Shown here: positions 43,101 to 50,373 of the stretch, piece after piece
How the letters are laid out: each line of letters opens with the position of its first letter
Numbering within the stretch: the stretch's first letter is position 1
Made by a program: the position numbers and the translations under genes
DNA from: Variovorax guangxiensis
Lineage (GTDB): Bacteria; Pseudomonadota; Gammaproteobacteria; Burkholderiales; Burkholderiaceae_C
Reading direction: 5' to 3'
Assembly (NCBI RefSeq): GCF_003952165.1
Contig: NZ_RXFT01000001.1
Coordinates: 186,001 to 250,000 of the forward strand
Length of the DNA: 64,000 bases
The notes under the pieces: generated by a model
Databases searched by the model: none
Told to the model about the DNA's origin: nothing
Seen by the model: only the letters and a program-made list of their open reading frames with translations

Positions 43101-45020
43101 ATGAAAACAAACTTCGCGACCCCCGCGGCCTCCGGCCAGTCCTTCTTCAAGACGACGCGCTGCGCATGCGCCGTGGCGCTGCTGATCTCGCTCGGTGCCT
43201 GCGGCGGAGGCGGGGGTGGCGGAGGCGGCGGCTTCGCCGGCTTCCCGGCTGCGGGTGGCAGCAGCAATCCGCCGGCCAGCGAGCCGCCGGCAAGCTCGGC
43301 GCCTGTTACGTTCTCGGGCACGGCGGCCTCCGGCCTGCCGCTGGTGGGTACCGTCACCGTCAAGGATGCCAAGGGCGCGAGCAAGACCGTGCCGCTGGTC
43401 GATGGCAAGTACACCATCGACGTGAGCGGCATGACCGCGCCCTTCGTCTTCCGTGCGGAGGGCACGGTGGCCGGCGAGCGCACGGTGATCCACTCGGCCG
43501 CCACCGCGGCCGACGCGAACGGCAACATCAACATCACGCCGCTGACCGACCTGGTGGTGTCCAACATCGCCGGCCGCCTGGCCTCGCAGTACTTCGACGG
43601 CGGCGAGTTCGCCTCGCTCTCCGCCGACGAGCTCAAGGCCGAGAGCGACGCGCTGAAGGCCAAGCTGCTGCCGGTGCTGCAGGCCATGGGGGTGGACGCC
43701 AGCATCGACCTGCTGCGCACGGCCTTCACGCCGCTTTCGAGCGCGCTCGACAAGGCGCTGGACGTGCTGCGCGTGAGCGTCGATCCGGCCACCAACGTGG
43801 CGACCATCACCAACATCGTCACCCAGCAGCAGATCGCCGACGACCTTGCGGTGAAGGCGGCGGCCGAGCCCGCCACCACGCCGATGAGCGGCTCCGGCAT
43901 GGACACCGCGGCCGACGACATCGTGGCGATCCGCAAGGTGCTCTCGGACTTCGTGGGCAAGTTCGCCACCGGGCTGCCCGCGCCCTCGCAGCTGCTGTCG
44001 CTGATGACCGACGGCACCAATCCCGTCACCGGCACCTACGGCTTCAGGTTCTCCGACCTCTCGGCCATGCAGTTCGCCAACGAGACGGCGACCGACACCA
44101 GCCTCATCGGCGCCAGCTTCACCGACGTGGTGATCCAGCGCATCAACTACACCATCGACGCGAACAACACGAGCCCGCGTGCCTTCGTCGAATTCACCCA
44201 CAAGGACAAGGACGGCATCGCCTTCAGCAACACGCAGGGCATGCAGATCGTGAAGGGCACGGACGGCGCCTGGCGCCTGCGCGGCGACGGGCGCGTGCTG
44301 GACATCAACCCGCACATGCATGCCACCAAGGAGAAGTCGACCGGTTGCGTGAGCAGCTCGCTGCAGTTCGAGATCCAGGACACGAACACCAGCAACAGCG
44401 GCACCGTCGCCTCGGTGGTCGTCACCGGGCCGGGCCTGCCCCCCGGTGGCCTGCGCCACGTGCGTCCTTCGGGCGGCGGCGCATGGCCGATCGACGGCGG
44501 CTCGAGCTTCAACTACTACTACCTGACCTCGAACTGCAGCGGCCGCCCGACCGCCGGCCTGAGCGACAGCGCGATCGCGGCGCTTCCCGCCACGCCCGAG
44601 TACACCTTCACCGCCTACGAGAGCGACGGCACGACGGTGGCCAAGTTCAACGGCTTCGACATCATCTACAGGCACCGCTTCCACGGCCGTCCGCTGACGC
44701 TGGCCGAAACCGCCGCCGTGAGCTACCCGGCCTTCTCGACCACGCCGGCCCTGTCGTCCTACCTGGGCGGCAGCGACTTCGCCGTCAGCGCCACCGGCCT
44801 GAACCCGGCCTTCGCCGCGCAGTTCTTCCTGAACCTGATCGCGGGCCCCTCGGCCGGCGCGGAAGACCGGGCCGACGTCGCGCCCTCGGCCACCGGCGCG
44901 GCATCGAAGACCTTCAACCTGCCGGCGCAGGGCTCGGTGTCCTTCCGCAACATGTTCGTCAGCACCTACGACAGCAGCTGGCGCGAGATCGTGCTGCGCG
45001 ATACCACTACGTCCGAGTGA
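43101..45020 (+). CDS. Large glycine-hinged lipoprotein, unknown function
   Basis: A 639-residue secreted lipoprotein. The signal ends LLISLGAC, and ten or so glycines follow the lipidated cysteine, making a flexible tether. The first domain (about residues 70-150, TFSGTAASGLPLVGTVTVKD) looks like a carboxypeptidase-regulatory/CNA-B-like beta sandwich. The middle is helical, and the rest (FAVSATGLNPAFAAQFFLNL and similar) is strand-rich without a recognised catalytic motif. Such proteins are common at the betaproteobacterial cell surface and are generally uncharacterised. The start MKTNFATPAAS has a normal positively charged leader. A bidirectional terminator lies 57 bp downstream. Confidence 0.82.
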   Translation: MKTNFATPAASGQSFFKTTRCACAVALLISLGACGGGGGGGGGGFAGFPAAGGSSNPPASEPPASSAPVTFSGTAASGLPLVGTVTVKDAKGASKTVPLVDGKYTIDVSGMTAPFVFRAEGTVAGERTVIHSAATAADANGNINITPLTDLVVSNIAGRLASQYFDGGEFASLSADELKAESDALKAKLLPVLQAMGVDASIDLLRTAFTPLSSALDKALDVLRVSVDPATNVATITNIVTQQQIADDLAVKAAAEPATTPMSGSGMDTAADDIVAIRKVLSDFVGKFATGLPAPSQLLSLMTDGTNPVTGTYGFRFSDLSAMQFANETATDTSLIGASFTDVVIQRINYTIDANNTSPRAFVEFTHKDKDGIAFSNTQGMQIVKGTDGAWRLRGDGRVLDINPHMHATKEKSTGCVSSSLQFEIQDTNTSNSGTVASVVVTGPGLPPGGLRHVRPSGGGAWPIDGGSSFNYYYLTSNCSGRPTAGLSDSAIAALPATPEYTFTAYESDGTTVAKFNGFDIIYRHRFHGRPLTLAETAAVSYPAFSTTPALSSYLGGSDFAVSATGLNPAFAAQFFLNLIAGPSAGAEDRADVAPSATGAASKTFNLPAQGSVSFRNMFVSTYDSSWREIVLRDTTTSE

Positions 45021-45071
45021 CGCGACTGGACAGGGAGAGGGCGCCCGTTCTTTCGGGTGCCCGTAAAAACG

Positions 45072-45097
45072 AAAAAACCCCCGAAAGGGGGCTTTTT
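45072..45097. terminator. Bidirectional rho-independent terminator
   Basis: AAAAAA-CCCCC-GAAA-GGGGG-CTTTTT forms a five-GC stem with a GAAA tetraloop flanked by an A-run and a T-run. It is positioned between two convergent genes, so it can end transcription of the lipoprotein gene (rightward) and the LytM gene (leftward). Confidence 0.9.
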
Positions 45098-45117
45098 CCT
45101 GGTGAGCGCCGCAGCGC

Positions 45118-45630
45118 TTACTGCATCAGCCGGCCGCTGAGATACGGCTCGGGATCGACCGGGTTGCCGTTCTTGCGGATCTCGAAGCGCAGCTTCACGC
45201 GGTCGGCGTTGCTGCGGCCCATCTCGGCGATCTTGTCGCCCTGGCGGACAACGGCGTTTTCCTTCACCAGGATGGTCTGCACGTGCGCATAGGCGGTGAG
45301 GAAGGTTTCGTTGTGCTTCACGATGACCATGTTGCCGTAGGCCGGCAGTTCGCCGCCCACGTACACCACGCGGCCGTCGGCCGAGGCGACGACCGGGTCG
45401 CCGAGGTTGCCGGCGATGTCGATGCCCTTGACGCGGTCGCCGTCGAAGCGGGCGATGGTCGGGCCGTTCGCCGGCCTGATGAACAGGGCCGCCGGGCGCT
45501 GCTGCACCGGTGGCTTGGCCGCCGGGGGCGCCGGCCAGGGCGTGTTGAGGTCGACCGTGGAGCAGGCTGCGAGGCCTGCGGCGAGCAGCGCCATGGCGCC
45601 GGCGCGTAAAACGAAAGTCTGAAGGTGCAT
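45118..45630 (-). CDS. NlpD-like LytM-domain lipoprotein (probably non-catalytic)
   Basis: A 170-residue lipoprotein with signal LLAAGLAAC and a single LytM (M23) domain that resembles the C-terminus of NlpD: FDGDRVKGIDIAGNLGDPVV, GRVVYVGG, AYGNMVIVKHNETFLTAYAH, DKIAEMG and LRFEIRKNGNPVDP. The first zinc-binding histidine of active M23 peptidases is replaced (VKGIDIAG instead of HxGxD), as in NlpD. It therefore likely activates a cell-wall amidase rather than cutting peptidoglycan itself. The LysM domain of NlpD is absent, so this is a minimal version. It is leftward, with its own terminator at 45072-45097. Confidence 0.87.
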   Translation of the reverse strand: MHLQTFVLRAGAMALLAAGLAACSTVDLNTPWPAPPAAKPPVQQRPAALFIRPANGPTIARFDGDRVKGIDIAGNLGDPVVASADGRVVYVGGELPAYGNMVIVKHNETFLTAYAHVQTILVKENAVVRQGDKIAEMGRSNADRVKLRFEIRKNGNPVDPEPYLSGRLMQ

Positions 45631-45774
45631 GGGCTCTGTTCGAACGGGTTCGTTGCGGAGGGTTCCTGCAAACCGGCGCGCCGTGGGGGTGCGCCACGCG
45701 GGCGATGCTAGCAAACCGCCGCGCCGGCGCCGCGCGAAAGAGCAACCGGCTGTGAAGAGGACATAGGCCGCCGG

Positions 45775-46263
45775 CTATTTGAGCGGGATCGGCGTGCCCC
45801 GGTCGATGGGCACCGCCGTCACGCTGTTCTTGGGCGAGCCGTCGATCAGCAGGTCGGAGTAGGTCAGGTAGACCAGCGTGTTGCGCCTGGCGTCCACCAT
45901 GCGCACCACGCGCAGGCGCTTGAAGAGCACCGACAGCCGCTCGCTGTAGACCTCCTCGCGCTTGGGCAGCGGCTGCGTGATGCTCACCGGGCCGACCTGG
46001 CGGCAGGCGATGGAGGCTTCGGCCTTGTCCTCGGCCACGCCGAAGGCGCCGGCCAGCCCGCCGGTCTTGGCGCGCGAGACGTAGCAGGTCACGCCGTTGA
46101 CCTTGGGGTCGTCGTAGGCCTCGATCACGATCTTGTGGTCCGGGCCGATGAGCTTGAAGGCGGTGTCGACGTCGCCCACGGTTTCCGCCCTGGCCGCCGC
46201 TGCCGCCAGCGCGAAGCCGAGGCTGGCGCCGCAGAAGAGGGTAGTGCGCAGTGTCTTGTTCAT
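45775..46263 (-). CDS. creA: CreA family protein
   Basis: A 162-residue exported protein (signal LRTTLFCGASLGFALAAAAA, cleavage after ARA) of the CreA family. ETVGDVDTAF, DHKIVIEAYDDPKVNGVTCYVSRAKTGG, ASIACRQVGPVSI and RNTLVYLTYSDLLIDGSPKNS are typical. E. coli creA sits before the creBCD operon and its function is unknown; it is a periplasmic beta protein with a conserved cysteine pair (here in VTCYVS and IACRQV). It is encoded 8 bp after the NUDIX gene on the same strand and probably cotranscribed. No creBCD genes are nearby. Confidence 0.93.
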   Translation of the reverse strand: MNKTLRTTLFCGASLGFALAAAAARAETVGDVDTAFKLIGPDHKIVIEAYDDPKVNGVTCYVSRAKTGGLAGAFGVAEDKAEASIACRQVGPVSITQPLPKREEVYSERLSVLFKRLRVVRMVDARRNTLVYLTYSDLLIDGSPKNSVTAVPIDRGTPIPLK

Positions 46264-46271
46264 GGATCTGG

Positions 46272-46823
46272 TCAGACGATGCTGAGTTCGTGCACGCGGT
46301 CGAAGCTGCCGCGCTTGCGGTCCGCGAAGTAGTGCTCGAGCGTCTCGCGCACTGTACGGAAGGCGATCTCGTCCCAGGGAATCTCTTCCTCGGTGAACAG
46401 GCGCGCCTCGATGGTCTCGTGGCCCGGGTCGAATTTGTCGTCCAGCAGGCGGGCGCGGTAGAACAGGTGCACCTGGCCCACGCGCACCACGCTGATCACC
46501 GAGAACAGGCCCTCGAGTTCGAAGTTCGCGCCGGCCTCCTCGTCGGTCTCGCGCGCGGCGCCCTGGGCGGTGGTCTCTTCGAGTTCCATGAAGCCGGCCG
46601 GCAGCGTCCACTTGCCCCAGCGCGGCTCGATGTTGCGCTTGCACAGCAGCACCTTGTCGCCCAGCACGGGGATGGTGCCGACCACGTTCAGCGGGTTCTC
46701 GTAGTGGATGGTGTGGCAGGCCGGGCAGACGGCGCGCTGCTTGGTGTCGCCGTCGTCCGGCACGCGGTAGACCACCGCGGTGCCACAGTTCTTGCAATGC
46801 TTGATGGGTACGCGCAGGAGCAT
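46272..46823 (-). CDS. NUDIX hydrolase with N-terminal zinc ribbon
   Basis: A 183-residue protein. Residues 10-36 form a zinc ribbon (CKNCG then CPACH). The NUDIX domain follows with the box GFMELEETTAQGAARETDEEAG (GX5EX7REUXEEXG), flanked by WGKWTLPA and VHLFYRARLL. Proteins with this architecture resemble NudC-like or ADP-ribose pyrophosphatases and clear nucleotide-diphosphate compounds. The exact substrate is unresolved. It is transcribed leftward between the FAH-family hydrolase gene (17 bp upstream) and creA (8 bp downstream), consistent with a small operon. Confidence 0.92.
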   Translation of the reverse strand: MLLRVPIKHCKNCGTAVVYRVPDDGDTKQRAVCPACHTIHYENPLNVVGTIPVLGDKVLLCKRNIEPRWGKWTLPAGFMELEETTAQGAARETDEEAGANFELEGLFSVISVVRVGQVHLFYRARLLDDKFDPGHETIEARLFTEEEIPWDEIAFRTVRETLEHYFADRKRGSFDRVHELSIV

Positions 46824-46840
46824 GAAACCGGCCGCCGTCT

Positions 46841-47542
46841 TCAGACGACCTTGACGGTCAGCTTCGGCAGGCCCGCGACCTCGCCCACGAGCGTGTCGCC
46901 GGCCACCACGGCGGCCACGCCTTCGGGCGTGCCGGTGTAGATCAGGTCGCCGGGCTGCAACTCCCAGGCCGCCGACAGGTGCTCGATGGTCTCGGCCACG
47001 TTCCAGATCAGCTTGCTCACGTTGCTGCGCTGGCGGTCGGTGCCGTTGACCTGCAGCGAGATCTCGGCCTTCTCGGCGTCGCCGGCCTGCGCCACGGGCA
47101 CGATGGGGCCGATGGGCGCGCTCTGCTCGAAGCCCTTGCCGATGTCCCAGGGGCGGCCCTGCTTCTTCATGTCGTTCTGCAGGTCGCGGCGCGTCATGTC
47201 GAGGCCGACCGCGTAGCCGTAGATGTGCTTGTGGGCGTCGGCCGCGGCAATGTTCCTGCCGCCGGTGCCGATGGCGACCACGAGCTCGATCTCGTGGTGC
47301 AGGTTCTTGGTGAGGGAGGGGTAGGCCATGGTGCCGGTCTGGCCCGCATCGACCACCACCAGCGCATCGGCGGGCTTCATGAAGAAGAAGGGCGGCTCGC
47401 GGCCGGTGAAGCCCATTTCCTTGGCGTGATCTTCGTAGTTGCGGCCCACGCAGTAGATGCGGTGCACCGGAAAGCGGGCTGACTGGCCGGCCACCGGCAC
47501 CGAAACGGCGGCGGGCGGGGCGAAGACGAACTCGGAAGCCAT
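46841..47542 (-). CDS. Fumarylacetoacetate hydrolase-family protein (fumarylpyruvate hydrolase-like)
   Basis: A 233-residue FAH-fold enzyme, which hydrolyses C-C bonds of acylpyruvates or decarboxylates oxaloacetate. The IYCVGRNYEDHAKEMG start, PPFFFMKPADAL, HHEIELVVAIG (E-x-E metal ligands) and LDMTRRDLQ are family hallmarks. GDLIYTGTPEGVAAV closes the active site. Small enzymes like this act as fumarylpyruvate hydrolases in the gentisate pathway or as acylpyruvases. About 1 kb away, on the other strand, lies a maleylacetoacetate/maleylpyruvate isomerase homologue, which would be its natural partner. The ATG at 47540-47542 gives MASEFVFAPP. Confidence 0.9.
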   Translation of the reverse strand: MASEFVFAPPAAVSVPVAGQSARFPVHRIYCVGRNYEDHAKEMGFTGREPPFFFMKPADALVVVDAGQTGTMAYPSLTKNLHHEIELVVAIGTGGRNIAAADAHKHIYGYAVGLDMTRRDLQNDMKKQGRPWDIGKGFEQSAPIGPIVPVAQAGDAEKAEISLQVNGTDRQRSNVSKLIWNVAETIEHLSAAWELQPGDLIYTGTPEGVAAVVAGDTLVGEVAGLPKLTVKVV

Positions 47543-47661
47543 TGCGACGTGTCCTTTTTTCAGGGAAGCCAAGCGGGAAACCGGCAGTGTGCCAGAGGCG
47601 GCAGGCTCACAATAGGCGGCCTGCCCGGCGTATTCCCTCTCCATTCCCCTCCAATCCCACC

Positions 47662-48588
47662 ATGCCCATCCGAATCGGCAAGGCCGGCAAGGCCAACGCG
47701 CTCAACGAACTAGGCCGCCGGCTCGACGAGGAGGGCGACCAGGACGGCGCGCTGCAAGCCTATGCGCAGGCCGGCGCCGTGCTGCCGAACTGGTCGGCCC
47801 CCTGGTACAACATCGGCCTCATCCACAAGTACCGCGGCGACTGGGCCGCTTCGCTGCAGGCCAACGCCCGCGCGGTGCGGTGCGACCCGCGCAACGAGGG
47901 AGCGATCTGGAATCTCGGCATCGCGGCCACCGCCCTGGGCGACTGGACCACGGCGCGCAGTGCATGGCGGCAGTACGGCATCGAGGTGCCCGAGGGCGAC
48001 GGGCCGGTCGATCTCTTCATCGGGCTCACGCCCATCCGCGTGCATGGCTTCGAGGCCAGCGAGGTGGTGTGGGCCGACCGCATCGACCCGGCGCGCGCCA
48101 TCCTGCGCAACGTGCCCACGCCCGACTGCGGCCACCGCTACGGCGACCTCGTGCTGCACGACGGCGCGGCCAATGGCTACCGCCTGCATGGCGAGCGCGA
48201 GGTGCCGGTGTTCGATGCCCTGGAGTTGATCGCACCTTCGGACTATTCGACGTACGAAGTCACCATCGAGGAGGCGACCAGGCAAGACATCGACGCGCTG
48301 GTCAAGCGCTTCGAGGCCGCCGACGCCAGCGCCGAGAACTGGACCACCAGCATGCAGATGCTCTGCCGCGCCTGTTCCGAGGGCCGCCCCTACGGCGAGG
48401 GCCAGCACAACCACGGCGAGGGCGAAGAGCCTGGTGCGCTGGGGCCCTGGCGCATCGGAATCGCCGCGCGGGAGGAGGAGGCCGCGCGCCGCATCCTCGG
48501 CGAATGGCGCGAAGGGATCGCAGCCACCTCGCCGAAGGCGGCTCTGCAGGACTTCCGCTGCGTGCTGGCCGCCATGCCCCGTTCCTGA
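47662..48588 (+). CDS. Tetratricopeptide-repeat protein
   Basis: A 308-residue cytoplasmic protein. Residues 10-115 contain about three TPR units (ALQAYAQAGAVLPNWSAPWYN, ASLQANARAVRCDPRNEGAIWN, TTARSAWRQYGIEVPEG). The remaining 190 residues form a domain I do not recognise, with a cysteine/histidine-rich loop (MLCRACSEGRPYGEGQHNHGEGE) that could bind metal. TPR regions mediate protein contacts. It is followed 35 bp later by the maleylacetoacetate isomerase homologue and may share its transcript. It is divergent from the FAH-family gene across a 119-bp gap. Confidence 0.85.
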   Translation: MPIRIGKAGKANALNELGRRLDEEGDQDGALQAYAQAGAVLPNWSAPWYNIGLIHKYRGDWAASLQANARAVRCDPRNEGAIWNLGIAATALGDWTTARSAWRQYGIEVPEGDGPVDLFIGLTPIRVHGFEASEVVWADRIDPARAILRNVPTPDCGHRYGDLVLHDGAANGYRLHGEREVPVFDALELIAPSDYSTYEVTIEEATRQDIDALVKRFEAADASAENWTTSMQMLCRACSEGRPYGEGQHNHGEGEEPGALGPWRIGIAAREEEAARRILGEWREGIAATSPKAALQDFRCVLAAMPRS

Positions 48589-48623
48589 ACTTGCTCCCTG
48601 AGGAGCGCTATCCTTGTGAAACC

Positions 48624-49262
48624 ATGAAGCTGCATAACTACTTCCGCTCCTCCGCCTCGTTTCGCGTGCGCATCGCCCTCAACCTGAAGGGCCTCGACTT
48701 CGACTACGTTCCCGTGCACATCGCGCGCGGCGACCACCGCACCGGCCCCTTCGCATCCATCTCCGCCGACCGACTGGTGCCGCTGCTCGAAGACGAGGGC
48801 GAGCGCTTCTCGCAATCGATGGCCATCATCGAGTACCTCGACGAAACCCACCCCGAGCCCGCGCTGCTGCCGCGCGACCCGGCGGGCCGTGCCCATGTGC
48901 GCGCGCTGGCCCAGTCCATCGCCTGCGAGATCCATCCGCTGAACAACCTGCGCGTGCTCAAGTACCTCGTGAAGGACCTCAAGCTCGACGAGGACGCCAA
49001 GAACGCCTGGTACCGCCACTGGGTGCGCGACGGCCTGATGGCCTTCGAGCGCCAGCTCGCGCAGTACCCCGCCGGCACCTACTGCTGGGGCGACACGCCT
49101 ACCCTGGCCGACTGCTGCCTGGTGCCCCAGATCTTCAACGGCCGCCGCTTCGACTGCGACTTCAGCGGCCTGCCGCGCACCATGGCCGCCTTCGACGCCT
49201 GCATGGAGCTCGACGCCTTCCAGCGTGCCCAGCCTTCGCAGGCCCCCGACGCGGAAGCCTGA
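48624..49262 (+). CDS. maiA: Maleylacetoacetate/maleylpyruvate isomerase (zeta-class GST)
   Basis: A 212-residue zeta-class glutathione transferase that isomerises maleylacetoacetate to fumarylacetoacetate, or maleylpyruvate to fumarylpyruvate. The zeta signature SSASFRVRIALNLKGL (S9-S11 and R15 bind glutathione) is at the N-terminus, followed by RLVPLLED and FSQSMAIIEYLDETHP. DTPTLADCCLVPQIFN closes the C-terminal helical domain. Its pathway partner may be the FAH-family hydrolase at 46841-47542 on the opposite strand. No homogentisate or gentisate dioxygenase is in the window. It ends 5 bp before pgeF, on the same strand. Confidence 0.92.
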   Translation: MKLHNYFRSSASFRVRIALNLKGLDFDYVPVHIARGDHRTGPFASISADRLVPLLEDEGERFSQSMAIIEYLDETHPEPALLPRDPAGRAHVRALAQSIACEIHPLNNLRVLKYLVKDLKLDEDAKNAWYRHWVRDGLMAFERQLAQYPAGTYCWGDTPTLADCCLVPQIFNGRRFDCDFSGLPRTMAAFDACMELDAFQRAQPSQAPDAEA

Positions 49263-49267
49263 AGCCG

Positions 49268-50020
49268 ATGGATGCGAGCTGGCTCGTGCCCGACTGGCCC
49301 GCGCCGCCGAACGTGCGGGCCGTGTGCACCACGCGCGAGGGCGGGGTCTCGCTCGGGCGCTACGAGAGCCTGAACCTCGGCGACCACGTGGGCGACGAGC
49401 CGGTGCACGTGGCACAGAACCGCAACCGTTTGCGCGCTGCCGTCGGGGCTCGTCCGGTCTTTCTCCAGCAGGTGCACGGCACGGGCGTCGTCGAGCTCGA
49501 TGCCGCCGCTGGTGCGGTGAACGATGGCACGGCCGCTGACGGCTGTACCGCCACCGAGGCCGGCCTGGCCTGCACGATCATGGTGGCCGATTGCCTGCCG
49601 GTGCTCTTCACCGACGAAGCCGGTCACCGCGTGGCCGCCGCACATGCCGGCTGGCGCGGTCTGGCAGGCGGCGTGCTGGAGCAGACGGCGAAGTCTTTCG
49701 ATGGCGCTTCGAAGGTCATCGCCTGGCTGGGGCCGTGCATCGGCCCCAAGGCCTTCGAGGTGGGACCGGAGGTCAAGGCCGCGTTCGAGGCGCATGCGCC
49801 AGAGGCGGCGTCCTGCTTCCGGCCTGCGCCTGCTGCAGGCAAATGGCTTGCCGACCTGCCCGGGCTGGCGCGCCAGCGGTTGCGCGCGGCGGGCATCGAG
49901 TCGATCCATGGCAACGACGGCAGCGACCCCTGGTGCACCGTCGGCAACGCTTCAAGGTTCTTTTCGCACCGGCGCGACGGCATCAGCGGCCGTTTCGCCG
50001 CCCTGGTCTGGAAGGCCTGA
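49268..50020 (+). CDS. pgeF: Peptidoglycan editing factor PgeF (laccase-domain, YfiH family)
   Basis: A 250-residue protein of the multicopper polyphenol oxidase/laccase-domain family. Conserved zinc/copper ligands are in QQVHGTGV (His), MVADCLPVLF (Cys) and AAHAGWRGLAGG (His). IAWLGPCIGP and the DPWCTVG, FFSHRRD ending are typical. PgeF removes misincorporated L-serine-containing muropeptides during cell-wall synthesis, and purine nucleosidase activity is also reported in the family. It starts 5 bp after maiA. In many Comamonadaceae it precedes phaC, as here. A small membrane-protein gene overlaps its last 69 bp on the other strand. Confidence 0.94.
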   Translation: MDASWLVPDWPAPPNVRAVCTTREGGVSLGRYESLNLGDHVGDEPVHVAQNRNRLRAAVGARPVFLQQVHGTGVVELDAAAGAVNDGTAADGCTATEAGLACTIMVADCLPVLFTDEAGHRVAAAHAGWRGLAGGVLEQTAKSFDGASKVIAWLGPCIGPKAFEVGPEVKAAFEAHAPEAASCFRPAPAAGKWLADLPGLARQRLRAAGIESIHGNDGSDPWCTVGNASRFFSHRRDGISGRFAALVWKA

Positions 50021-50323
50021 GCCTGCAGCAGCCTCGGCAGCCGCTCGCCGGGCGGCTTCCTGCGCCTCGAGTTCGCGCTGCCTGATCGCGCGTCGCCTCG
50101 CTGGAGTGCCCATCAGGTAAACCACCAGTGCGACCGGCGCCAAACCGTACAAAAGAAATGTGAAGATGGCGCCCAGCACGGTGCCGGTAGTGTTGGTGGC
50201 TTCGGCCACGGCCATCATCAAGGCGACATACAACCAACCGATGACGATCAGATGGACAAACACGGAAAGTTTCAGTTGGTAAGTGGTGGAGGTAGCGTTG
50301 TGAGCGCTCTTTGAATGCAGCAT
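49952..50323 (-). CDS. Small two-helix membrane protein, unknown
   Basis: A 123-residue protein with two membrane helices (VFVHLIVIGWLYVALMMAVA and GAIFTFLLYGLAPVALVVYLMG) followed by an arginine-rich, then alanine-rich cytoplasmic tail ending VRKEP. It is divergent from phaC with only 50 bp between start codons, so the promoters overlap. Its 3' end overlaps the last 69 bp of pgeF in antisense. The frame can be read from a TTG at 50338, but the ATG at 50321-50323 gives a more normal start. Family not recognised; homologues in this position next to phaC would support it. Confidence 0.72.
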   Translation of the reverse strand: MLHSKSAHNATSTTYQLKLSVFVHLIVIGWLYVALMMAVAEATNTTGTVLGAIFTFLLYGLAPVALVVYLMGTPARRRAIRQRELEAQEAARRAAAEAAAGSGLPDQGGETAADAVAPVRKEP

Positions 50324-50373
50324 ACTCAAAAGACGCAAGCCATCCGTACCGTTTCAGGCGAGGACCAGGAGAG

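Noticed and set aside
41396..45292. A 1,298-codon plus-strand frame over the phospholipase D and lipoprotein genes.
   Set aside because: The composition is random and arginine/alanine/glycine-rich, with no domains. The true genes, with catalytic motifs and signals, lie in other frames.
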